Part shown: positions 28,482 through 37,472 of the stretch, in pieces
Numbering within the stretch: the stretch's first letter is position 1
Layout: every line of letters begins with the position of its first letter
NCBI GenBank assembly: GCA_030427985.1
Contig: JAUIBH010000012.1
Location: 1 to 64,000 of the forward strand
DNA from: Bacteroidia bacterium
Lineage (GTDB): Bacteria; Bacteroidota; Bacteroidia; Flavobacteriales; Flavobacteriaceae
DNA length: 64,000 nucleotides
Direction: 5' to 3'
Translations under genes and position numbers: made by a program
Notes under the pieces: model-generated
What the model saw: only the letters and a program-made list of their open reading frames with translations
The model's database searches: none
Told to the model about the DNA's origin: nothing

Positions 28482-29550
28482 AAAAATAGGGCTGACCGTG
28501 GGTCTTTTGCTGTGCACCTTGGCGACCTTTGCCCAAAGTGAGCGGAGCAAACAATGGAACAAAACCTATGATCTTTCCCCTACGGGGAAGGTCCACATAG
28601 AGAACAAGTATGGGAATGTGGTCATTAATGGATGGGAGAAAAATCAGGTGAAGGTTTCCATCGCCATTCAAGTAAATCACAGGAAAGACGATAGTGCTGA
28701 AAAACTGTTGGACCGGATTCAACCTAAAGCTGTTCAGGCGGGGAATTTTATCCAGTTTATTTCTGAAATCAAGGATAGGGACGCCAACATATTTGCCAAA
28801 TATTTCAGTAAGGCCAATCCGTTTGACTTTGATAAGAGCAATGTGCAGATAGATTATGAGGTATACCTGCCCATCAATGCAGAACTCAATATCACCAATA
28901 AGTTTGGGGACATCATCATAGATTCTTGGAAGGGGGACTTGGAAACGGATTTGCAACATGGCGACATTTACATCAATGGAAATATTTCAACCGCAAAAGT
29001 GGACATGCGCTTTGGAAAGTTCCATGCCCGAAACCTGGGCTATGGAAACATACAGATGGACAACGGAACCATAGATGTGGAAAGTGCACAAAAACTGAAA
29101 ATAATCAGTAGTGGCAGTGATATTCGGTTGGGCAATATTTCAGATTTGGAACTCTACTCCAGTAAGGATGAGGTGGAACTGGAATTGGTTGACGCGTTGC
29201 GTGGCGATTTTAAATTCTCGAATGCGGAAATAGCGAGTGTAACAAATGAGCTATTTCTCACACTAAGAATAGCGGAAGTTGACATTGAAAGGATAGAGAA
29301 ACCCAATGCGGACATCAACATTGTGCAAGAATCCTCGGAAATTAATATGAACATCACAGGACTAGCCTTCGACTTTACAGCTACGTTGGAGCAAGGACTT
29401 TTACGAGTTCCCAAGACGTTTACCAACATCAACACCCGTGTGACCAATGAAGGTAGCAAAATTAGAGATATTACGGCCAGGTATGGAACGGGTGATCGAG
29501 GGAGTTTTTCCATCAATGGAATCAAGGGGGTGATAGTACTAACGGATTGA
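28462..29550 (+). CDS. exported DUF4097-like beta-helical protein
   Basis: Signal peptide; repetitive GKVHIENKYGNVVINGWEKNQVKV / ELNITNKFGDIIIDSWKGDLETD. Confidence 0.6.
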   Translation: MKGTFYKKIGLTVGLLLCTLATFAQSERSKQWNKTYDLSPTGKVHIENKYGNVVINGWEKNQVKVSIAIQVNHRKDDSAEKLLDRIQPKAVQAGNFIQFISEIKDRDANIFAKYFSKANPFDFDKSNVQIDYEVYLPINAELNITNKFGDIIIDSWKGDLETDLQHGDIYINGNISTAKVDMRFGKFHARNLGYGNIQMDNGTIDVESAQKLKIISSGSDIRLGNISDLELYSSKDEVELELVDALRGDFKFSNAEIASVTNELFLTLRIAEVDIERIEKPNADINIVQESSEINMNITGLAFDFTATLEQGLLRVPKTFTNINTRVTNEGSKIRDITARYGTGDRGSFSINGIKGVIVLTD

Positions 29551-29585
29551 TTGCTTAGAGAAAATCAGTAAAAAAAATTGATTTA

Positions 29586-29615
29586 GGTGCAACCCTTTTA
29601 AATTTTGAATGTCTT
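29586..29615 (+). promoter_or_regulatory. Putative ECF-type promoter GGTGCAACC-N16-GTCTT
   Basis: Matches 27313-27342 in motif, spacing, upstream A-tract and downstream TAGAATGAAA. Confidence 0.6.
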
Positions 29616-29640
29616 TAGAATGAAAATCAAAAAACGGAAC

Positions 29641-30300
29641 ATGAAACAACTAAAACCTTTACTGCCATTATTGCTATTAAGTTGTTTGGCATGGGGGCAA
29701 CAAACTCAGGACAATTCGGATTATATTGAATTTAATGACCGTAAGAATGTGGTACATGGTGTTTATCTGGGTCTTACCACATATTACGGGGAAATGAGAG
29801 GTAAATCCACTTATTTGGGAGGTCTAAAAGTGGCCTACGTGGCCAACCGACAGTTTGAGGTTGGTTTTTCTGGGGTTTTTCTCTACTCTGAGCAGGATAA
29901 TCAAAGAACGCTCAATGAGGATTTGATCGGGGGCTATGGTGGTATCCATTTGGAACCCATTCTTTTTAGCAAATCAACCGTTAACCTTTCCTTTCCGTTG
30001 TTGATAGGAGCCGGGGGAGTGGGGTATTTGGCCAATAACTTTGACGATCCCGTGGACGATCCCAATGAGGATGATATTGATGCGGTTTTTGTCGCAGAAC
30101 CCGGTGTGAGCCTTCTCTTCAATATATCTAGATACTTACAACTGGAAGCAGGGGTGAAATATCGCTTTTCAAGCAAGTTGGAATTAGATGATAGTCCGCT
30201 ACGCAATATCAATGGGTTTTCGGGTGGAATTGGACTCAAAGTAGGTGTGTTTAATATGGGGAGAAATCGATACAAAAAACATTTGAACGATGGCCTTTAA
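29641..30300 (+). CDS. outer-membrane beta-barrel protein
   Basis: Signal peptide and alternating beta strands; ATG at 29641 preferred because the promoter lies inside the track ORF. Confidence 0.7.
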   Translation: MKQLKPLLPLLLLSCLAWGQQTQDNSDYIEFNDRKNVVHGVYLGLTTYYGEMRGKSTYLGGLKVAYVANRQFEVGFSGVFLYSEQDNQRTLNEDLIGGYGGIHLEPILFSKSTVNLSFPLLIGAGGVGYLANNFDDPVDDPNEDDIDAVFVAEPGVSLLFNISRYLQLEAGVKYRFSSKLELDDSPLRNINGFSGGIGLKVGVFNMGRNRYKKHLNDGL

Positions 30301-30498
30301 ATCAAGAAACGAACAGTCAATCAATCAAGGAATCTTAACAAGCCATGTCTTCACCCAAAACGGGATGGTGTTTCTAAGAAGTGCAGAAGTTGTGGGGATG
30401 GACGAATGGTCCGCCATAAATTTCCAATGGATGCCCGTTTTACAATTGGAACGGGAGTTGGGTTCTTAGCAATCATTTTACATCAAAAAACGAACAGT

Positions 30499-31332
30499 AT
30501 GAAAACTTTTAAACAGGCTTTCATCACCTTGGCGATGGGAGTAATGGTAACTTCGTGTGTGCAGGAATCGGTTTGGGTTTCCGAAGAGGTATCTACAAGA
30601 AACTACGATTTTAACAACATTACAGCACTTCAAGTGGCTACAGATATTAATGCCTACGTTACTTTTTCAGAAACAGAGGAACGTGTGGAAATTGAGGCCA
30701 ATGACAATCTTTTTAGCAGAATGGATGTGTTCATGGAAGGTAACAAATTGGTGGTAAAACTGGAAAACAACATTAGGGTAAAGGGAAAGGAAACCTTGAA
30801 CCTTTACATTACTGCGAGGAACATCTCTTGGTTTAAAGCATCTTCAGATGCGGCCATATTCTTGGAAAGTCCCCTGAATACAAGCAATGTTTATATTGAT
30901 TTGAGCTCCGATGGGCATTTTATTGGGGATATTGTTGCTGATGATTTTGAGTTAAGAGCAGAATCGGATAGCGATGCTGAGCTCTATTTGGAAACCACCA
31001 ATGCATACTTTGACTTATCTTCAAGCGCTTATCTGGATGGAGAAGCCGCTATTGAAAATGCAATATTCCGACTTTCTGCTGATGCCACTGTGGATTTGTT
31101 GGGCAATGTTGATCATATGGATGCGGTACTGTCTTCCGATGCTGAGTTAAAAGGGTATGGTTTGCATGTGAATGACCTTGAAGTGGAACTGTCCTCTGAT
31201 GCTGAGGCCTATTTGACGGTCTTTGAAACCATAGATGTCGTTGCAAGTTCGGACGGTAGGTTGTACTATAAAGGCGATGCTGAAATAGTGAGACAAATTG
31301 TGTCCAGTGGTGGAAAGGTCATTAAAAAGTAA
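30499..31332 (+). CDS. DUF2807 (head GIN domain) lipoprotein
   Basis: ALQVATDINAYVTFSETEERVEIEANDNLFSRMDVFMEGNKLVVKL; beta-helix repeats. Confidence 0.8.
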   Translation: MKTFKQAFITLAMGVMVTSCVQESVWVSEEVSTRNYDFNNITALQVATDINAYVTFSETEERVEIEANDNLFSRMDVFMEGNKLVVKLENNIRVKGKETLNLYITARNISWFKASSDAAIFLESPLNTSNVYIDLSSDGHFIGDIVADDFELRAESDSDAELYLETTNAYFDLSSSAYLDGEAAIENAIFRLSADATVDLLGNVDHMDAVLSSDAELKGYGLHVNDLEVELSSDAEAYLTVFETIDVVASSDGRLYYKGDAEIVRQIVSSGGKVIKK

Positions 31333-31413
31333 GCGTACACTTTTAATGATTCCTAAAAGAATGGGATAGCTTGCTTTAAACCAATACCTTTGAAGGAGAA
31401 AAAGCAAGATTCC

Positions 31414-32010
31414 ATGGAAAGGAATGAACTTTACCCCATTTTTTTAAAAGTATCCAATCTAAACGTGCTCATTGTTGGGGGGGGCAATGTTGGCTTGGAG
31501 AAGCTGACTTTTTTGTTGAAATCCAGTCCCAATGCACAAGTGCAAATGGTGGCCCCTGAGTTTATAGAGGAAACATTGGAGTTGGCAAAAAAGCACAAGG
31601 TTGAAATTACCAGGGCCAAATACGATTCCAAGTTTTTAAAAGGAAAACATATTGTAGTGGCTTGTACCGATAAAGTTGAAGTCAACGAGCAGGTATACCA
31701 CGATTGTCGCGAGCATAGCATTTTGGTAAATGTGGCGGATAATCCTCCGTATTGTGATTTTTATATGGGCGGAATCGTAACCAAGGGAAATGTAAAAGTG
31801 GCCATTTCCACAAATGGAAAGTCACCAACCACAGCCAAACGGTTACGTCAGTTTTTTGAGGATGTTATTCCGGAGAATATTGATGACTTGGTGAAAAATC
31901 TGAATACCTATCGAGATACACTCAAAGGCAATTTTGAAGAAAAAGTAGAAGCCCTAAATGAGTTTACCAAGGGATTGTTGGACACAAAACCTGGTAAGGA
32001 TAATTCTTAA
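31414..32010 (+). CDS. precorrin-2 dehydrogenase/sirohydrochlorin ferrochelatase (CysG N-domain-like)
   Basis: NELYPIFLKVSNLNVLIVGGGNVGLEKLTFLL; NVADNPPYCDFYMGGIVTKGNVKVAISTNGKSPTTAKRLR. Confidence 0.9.
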   Translation: MERNELYPIFLKVSNLNVLIVGGGNVGLEKLTFLLKSSPNAQVQMVAPEFIEETLELAKKHKVEITRAKYDSKFLKGKHIVVACTDKVEVNEQVYHDCREHSILVNVADNPPYCDFYMGGIVTKGNVKVAISTNGKSPTTAKRLRQFFEDVIPENIDDLVKNLNTYRDTLKGNFEEKVEALNEFTKGLLDTKPGKDNS

Positions 32011-32034
32011 GGGGTTAAAAATTAGGGTAGGAGC

Positions 32035-32787
32035 TTATAAACGTTTCATGGCTTCAATAAGATCGTCTTTTTTTCTAGGAGAAATACTTACGTTCATATC
32101 GTTGCTCATAATAATGTACCCACCATCTGATTTAATGTACTTTTTCACTTCATTTAAATTAATGAGATAGCTGTTGTGTACCCGCATAAATTGCTGGTCG
32201 GCCAATAGATTTTCGTATTCCTTTAAATGTTTGCTCACCAATAAGGTGTTATTGTTTTTGAGAATAAAACAAGTATAAGAGCCATCGGCCTTGCAAAGGA
32301 TTATATCTTCAATGGCAATAAATTCCATGCCGGCCGTGGTGGCAAGACATATTTTTTCTTGTTTGTTGGAGCCACTTGACAGACTTTGCATGAGCGTATC
32401 TATCTGTTGGCGATAAACATTGGTATCCATTCGGGTTCTGGCTTTTTCAACGGCATCTTGAAGTTCGTCCAAATCAACGGGTTTTAGCAAATAATCCAAA
32501 GAACTGAACTTTATGGCTTTGATGGCATATTTTTCAAAGGCTGTTGTAAAAATGATTTCAAAACTGGGCTCTTTTATTTGTTCCAAGACATCAAATCCTA
32601 GTCCAGGTTGTAGCTCAATATCCAGGAATACGACATCTGGACTGTAAATAGAGAGTACTTTAACAGCTTCTTTCACAGAACTGGCGGTGGCAATTACCTT
32701 AACATCTTGGCAAAATTCTTCGAGCATGGACCTTAGTGTTTCCCTACTATGTTTTTCATCTTCTATGATTACTACTTTTAAAATCAT
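32035..32787 (-). CDS. LytTR-family response regulator
   Basis: REC: VVIIEDEKHSRETL, PDVVFLDIELQPGLGFDVLE; LytTR: MRVHNSYLINLNEVKKYIKSDGGYIIMSN. Confidence 0.92.
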   Translation of the reverse strand: MILKVVIIEDEKHSRETLRSMLEEFCQDVKVIATASSVKEAVKVLSIYSPDVVFLDIELQPGLGFDVLEQIKEPSFEIIFTTAFEKYAIKAIKFSSLDYLLKPVDLDELQDAVEKARTRMDTNVYRQQIDTLMQSLSSGSNKQEKICLATTAGMEFIAIEDIILCKADGSYTCFILKNNNTLLVSKHLKEYENLLADQQFMRVHNSYLINLNEVKKYIKSDGGYIIMSNDMNVSISPRKKDDLIEAMKRL

Positions 32788-33874
32788 CCGGTTGTTTTTT
32801 GGGTTATTTATGGTGTGGTTGTTCTTATTTCAAATGTGTGGTGATTGGTGTTAAACTAATCTACATCCCTTTTTAATTTGATCTTTTGTTGGAAAGACAA
32901 TTCAAACTTTATTGGAAGGTTGCTATTTTTTTTGTTGTTCATGTAATGCATAGCGAAAATTTCATGGAAAAGAGGTATGAGGATTTGAAAAAAGGAAATC
33001 AATAATTTAAAATCAGCAACAACCATCAAAAAGACGTGTTTTCTTATACTTTTGGAAAGAATATTATTTTTATATGTTGTTGAAAGCAAGGGAAATACGC
33101 TTTTTAGTTGGTGTGTTTGGTTTATCTTCATTGCAAAATGAAGTAATTAGATTAAGTTATGGAATTTTTTCCATTTGCACCGAATTAATCATTCTTTCAA
33201 CAGTTTTTTGAGAGATAATTATTGCTCGGTATCAGCAGTTTACATAATTTCACTGGTACGGAACGGGTATTTCGGTCAATCATTCGCGGTATTATCTAAC
33301 GGCAATTGTTCTTCTGTGAAGATTTGGGGGGAGGGAAGGTATTTTCTGCCTTAGAAACTCTGAAATAGGTACTTAATTTGGCTAAGGTGAGGTTGTCATG
33401 GTATAGAGGTTTTTTTATTGAATTTTAAACATTTATTTACTGTGTAAAACTCACCACTTTCTTTTTCCAATATTACTGTTGCGCAGCATAACCCCATACT
33501 AGCTATCAGCCCTACTAAAAAGATACTTATGGTGAGTTGTTTTTTTATTATGGACAAGTGCAGATTTGTTTTGACCCAATGAAAAAGTATAGATATTGGG
33601 CTGCACTATCTTCATCGCCAGAACTGAAGATAATGACATGGTGGTCTGTGTGCAGCCCTGTAATTTTTTCCCCATTGGTTTCATTTATCGCACTTTATTT
33701 TGGTTAAAACTAATTGGGTTATTTATAACAATTAGGGACAAGTTGACGTAAATAGGTTTTGAATTTATAAATACCCTTTATGGATTTATGGACATATTGT
33801 AAAAGCGGGATTTCTTTTTGGGAAACCCCACTTTTTAAATACACGAACACTAATAGTATTTACAAGTAGGTTAA

Positions 33875-34525
33875 TTAAGCTGTGGAACATAATTCGTGGT
33901 CTTGAGGTTCAAACGAGGGCATTTTGCGGTTTTTCTTTCTGGGCATGGGAGCTATAAAATGGCCTTTAAAGTCTATTGCAGCTATATTGCTGAAATATCC
34001 CAGAATATCCTCATAATCATTTATGTTGATACCTGCTTTTATAAGACCTTTGTGAATGGGTGATTTTTCTGGTTTGGCTCCCCAGTCACCATAAATTCGT
34101 TTGTCACGTGATTTTATGATGAGAATTTTTAATTTACTTAAATGCCAGGCGGGAATATAAAAGTTAGACACCCCATCACTCAGCGATTTGAATGTGACAT
34201 ATACTTTGCCCACATTTTTATAAACGTTTGCGGTGTACCCCAAAGTGGCATTGTTAAAAGGGAGCTTTAAGCAGGTGTCCTCAGACTCTAGATAAAATAA
34301 AATTGGATTATTGTACAAGACATCTTCTGTTATTTGGGGAACATCGATTGTAAATGACCAACCCGGCAATTGATGCCTTATATCAAAGGACAGTAACTCT
34401 ACAGTATTGCACTGTAATGGGCCATCATTCTCCGAAGTAAAAGATGATTTATTGAAAATATAAAGCGGATATCCAATAATAATTGCTGCACAGACCAAGG
34501 TCCAAATAATGGTAAACAGTTGCAT
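33875..34525 (-). CDS. hypothetical protein with N-terminal TM segment
   Basis: Open reading frame only. Confidence 0.5.
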   Translation of the reverse strand: MQLFTIIWTLVCAAIIIGYPLYIFNKSSFTSENDGPLQCNTVELLSFDIRHQLPGWSFTIDVPQITEDVLYNNPILFYLESEDTCLKLPFNNATLGYTANVYKNVGKVYVTFKSLSDGVSNFYIPAWHLSKLKILIIKSRDKRIYGDWGAKPEKSPIHKGLIKAGININDYEDILGYFSNIAAIDFKGHFIAPMPRKKNRKMPSFEPQDHELCSTA

Positions 34526-34818
34526 ATTTTTTCTTTTGATTAAAAACTATGGGAACGTTTAAATCTTGTAACAAGTAACGAATAGTAAAGCGATAAATAG
34601 TTGATGAATAGATAGATGGGCCTTCTCAATTGACAGATGATTTCCTCACGATTAAATGCATGTTTTTATAGATGAAATGCATCCGAATGAGCATTTATTT
34701 CAACCTATTATGGTACAGGAGGTATCGCTGTTTGATGGGAATAGAACTACCGGATGTTTTTCAAGTATGGATTGATTAAAAAACAAACGCTCCCACCTTT
34801 GGCAGGTACTATTTATAA

Positions 34819-35340
34819 CTATGTTTCTACATCCGAATTTTCATCTGAATGCTCCAATTGCCCAATAACGTTCATTACATCATAGTTGGCAATTTTCCGC
34901 GAACTGTAATTCCTTTTAATATGATTCAAATAAGTGTGTATCTCTAAGGTGTAATAGTTCTCCAACTCAAATATTGATTCATCATCTTTGGTAATTTCGG
35001 AGTGTTCTTCTTTTTTTCGATTGCCAAATGATCTTGCATTGTAAACAATCTTATAGTGGTTGTTCTCTTTGTCCATCCATTCAATGGTAACCTCTATAAA
35101 ATCATCCATTCTTTCCCTAAGCCGGTATGTAGCTTTTTTAGGGATGTTTCCTTTTTCATATTCAGATTTTACTAAATCCAAAATCCATTTTTCAAGAAAG
35201 CTTTCTCTCATTTCTATTATGTTTAGGTATTCTGATTTTATCCCATAAATGGGAATTGTACAATTTGTTTGCTTTGAGGATGAGGGTGTTATGTTCCTAA
35301 AACGCCTGTGGAATTCCCTTGGTTTTGTGAGGGAGTTCAC
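34819..35340 (-). CDS. hypothetical protein
   Basis: Open reading frame only. Confidence 0.4.
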   Translation of the reverse strand: MNSLTKPREFHRRFRNITPSSSKQTNCTIPIYGIKSEYLNIIEMRESFLEKWILDLVKSEYEKGNIPKKATYRLRERMDDFIEVTIEWMDKENNHYKIVYNARSFGNRKKEEHSEITKDDESIFELENYYTLEIHTYLNHIKRNYSSRKIANYDVMNVIGQLEHSDENSDVET

Positions 35341-35482
35341 TTTTTCATGGACATTTTTGGCATTTTAGGCCCAGTGGTTCTTGGGAACTTTTGTGAAAGG
35401 TTGATTACAGGTCTCCTAAATGAGGTAAAAAGTGACCTTGAGAATTTTGTCCATGAACGGTGTTCAAATAATTTTTTAAGGA

Positions 35483-36559
35483 TTAATTCTTACTCCATAT
35501 TTCGTTTAACCATGCAATGGTCCGGTCGCGAGCTAGCTCACTTGCAGGAATATGATCAAAGTCAAAACCATGTGATGCCCCTTCGTAGTATTCCATTTGC
35601 ACAGGAGCGCCCTTATCAGTTAGGACATCTATAAGACAAAGCGTGTTATCGGTGAGGTTGTCATCCGAAGGTATATGGTAGAGCATGGGTGCATAGGGAT
35701 AAAACACATTTTCTTCAAGAATTTGCAAGCCACAAGGATGTTTGCCCCAATAGTTAAATCCCACGGAACCTCCATAATAAAACACTCCTCCAGCAAAGCC
35801 CACTTCTGGTTTGGGCAGTGGAGGCAATATGCCATCAGATGCATCATAAGTATTATCATTTTCACTTTGTGTCCATTCAAAATCTTTTGGGACCTTATCC
35901 GTATCGATTAAGGTGGAGGCCACGGCGGTAGCTCCATCAGAGAATCCTAATAGAGCAACGTCTTTTTCCCGGACTACCGACGTTCCATCTTTGTATTTTA
36001 ATTTTTGTAACAGAATAAGAGCTGCATTGGCATCTCTGGGTCGTACAAATTGGGCACTTATCCGTATATTATCAGGAAGTTCCCTCCAATTTCCGGTTCT
36101 TTTGGTTACCCCTCTTCCTGTATAACTGTCCACGAATGCTCCAACAATACAATTTTCAGCAAGGATTTCTTGCCATTCTGTAAACTGACCCGACATAATC
36201 TTGCTATCTGGATTGTTCTGATACCAAAGACCATAAGAACCATGCATGACCACTACGGCCGGGTGGTCTTCATGATTGCAGTCTGAAGGAATCGATAAAT
36301 AAACCGGAACCTTCATATTGTCCACCAAAATGTTCACAATGGTATCTGTAGTGGAGGTAGTAATTTTAACTTCCTCAACTTCGGTAACCAAAGGAAAAGC
36401 ATCCCTGTCGTTACTACATGAGGAAAAAAAGATTAGAATACCAAAAAAAGCAAGTAGGTTAAGTTTTTTGGATGTTTTTGGTTTTGTCTCATAATAGAAT
36501 TTTTTATTTAGTTTAATAAGTACAAGTGCAATTTGAAATGCCTTGGAAAAGATCCACAC
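35483..36559 (-). CDS. dienelactone-hydrolase-like alpha/beta hydrolase lipoprotein (start uncertain; track ORF overlaps upstream gene)
   Basis: Lipobox FFSSCSND; HPAVVVMHGSYG; VALLGFSDGATAV; YEGASHGFDF. Confidence 0.75.
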   Translation of the reverse strand: MWIFSKAFQIALVLIKLNKKFYYETKPKTSKKLNLLAFFGILIFFSSCSNDRDAFPLVTEVEEVKITTSTTDTIVNILVDNMKVPVYLSIPSDCNHEDHPAVVVMHGSYGLWYQNNPDSKIMSGQFTEWQEILAENCIVGAFVDSYTGRGVTKRTGNWRELPDNIRISAQFVRPRDANAALILLQKLKYKDGTSVVREKDVALLGFSDGATAVASTLIDTDKVPKDFEWTQSENDNTYDASDGILPPLPKPEVGFAGGVFYYGGSVGFNYWGKHPCGLQILEENVFYPYAPMLYHIPSDDNLTDNTLCLIDVLTDKGAPVQMEYYEGASHGFDFDHIPASELARDRTIAWLNEIWSKN

Positions 36560-37457
36560 CTAGGGTTATTACATGTGTGCCTTTTGAATACCCTAAGAGT
36601 TCATTCATAATTACCTGATATGAATATCCAAAGTAGAAGTCCCCCTTTTTCAGTCCTATTATTGGGGCAACATATAAAGGGTTCCCCAGTTGATCATTTA
36701 AAAATCTGTAGGTAAAACCAGCATAGTAATAATCAACAAAATCGTACCATTTAAATTTGGTGTTGATATCGGTTACGGATCGCTGGTCATTTTCAAAATA
36801 CTGAAAGAATATTGAGGGCTCAATTTCAAAATTGGCCCTTCTGCTTCTCCGATAGGTGTACCCAGAATACAGGTAATAGTTCCGTAGCGTATTGGGTTCA
36901 AAAATCGGGTTGAACTTTTCAACGTCCTTATTTAGGATGTTTGAAGCATTAAGGCTCAAGTAAAAACCTCCTTTTCTGTATAAGGTGCCAATATCAAAAT
37001 TTGGATTGCTCGAAGACCGATCATTTACAATGCCCGAATCATCATTCGGGTCAAAGTTTTCAATATCTATTCTAAATTGGTTGAGACTAAAAGATAAAGC
37101 AAAAGAGAAATAATGGTCATCGTATTTATTAATGGTCAGGTGATGCGCAAAGGAGACCTTTCCACCGCGTTGTTTGGTTTCGCCATTGGAATCATTATAT
37201 ATTACCATTCCGATTCCTGATCTATTTCCCAATCGTACATCTGCCGACAAAGATTGGGTGTCAGGCGCATCCTTGATGCCCACCCATTGAGTAACCCCGT
37301 TCATCCTCACCTTTACATAATTCCCTATTCCAGCAAAGGACGGGGACATTAAAAAGGGGTTGTCGGACAAATATTGGGACAATTGGGGTATGGTCAATTC
37401 CTGTCCTTTCACAAGGAATAGATTCATACATATTAAGAAAACTACAACTCTCTTCAT
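36513..37457 (-). CDS. PorP/SprF family type IX secretion membrane protein
   Basis: PQLSQYLSDNPFLMSPSFAGIGNYVKVRMNGVTQWVGIKDAPDTQ. Confidence 0.9.
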   Translation of the reverse strand: MKRVVVFLICMNLFLVKGQELTIPQLSQYLSDNPFLMSPSFAGIGNYVKVRMNGVTQWVGIKDAPDTQSLSADVRLGNRSGIGMVIYNDSNGETKQRGGKVSFAHHLTINKYDDHYFSFALSFSLNQFRIDIENFDPNDDSGIVNDRSSSNPNFDIGTLYRKGGFYLSLNASNILNKDVEKFNPIFEPNTLRNYYLYSGYTYRRSRRANFEIEPSIFFQYFENDQRSVTDINTKFKWYDFVDYYYAGFTYRFLNDQLGNPLYVAPIIGLKKGDFYFGYSYQVIMNELLGYSKGTHVITLGVDLFQGISNCTCTY

Positions 37458-37472
37458 TTATCAATTAAATTT

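Noticed and set aside
32788-33874. About 1.1 kb gap with short ORFs (91 and 61 aa)
   Set aside because: AT-rich, no coding signal or strong structure recognised; not reported as genes
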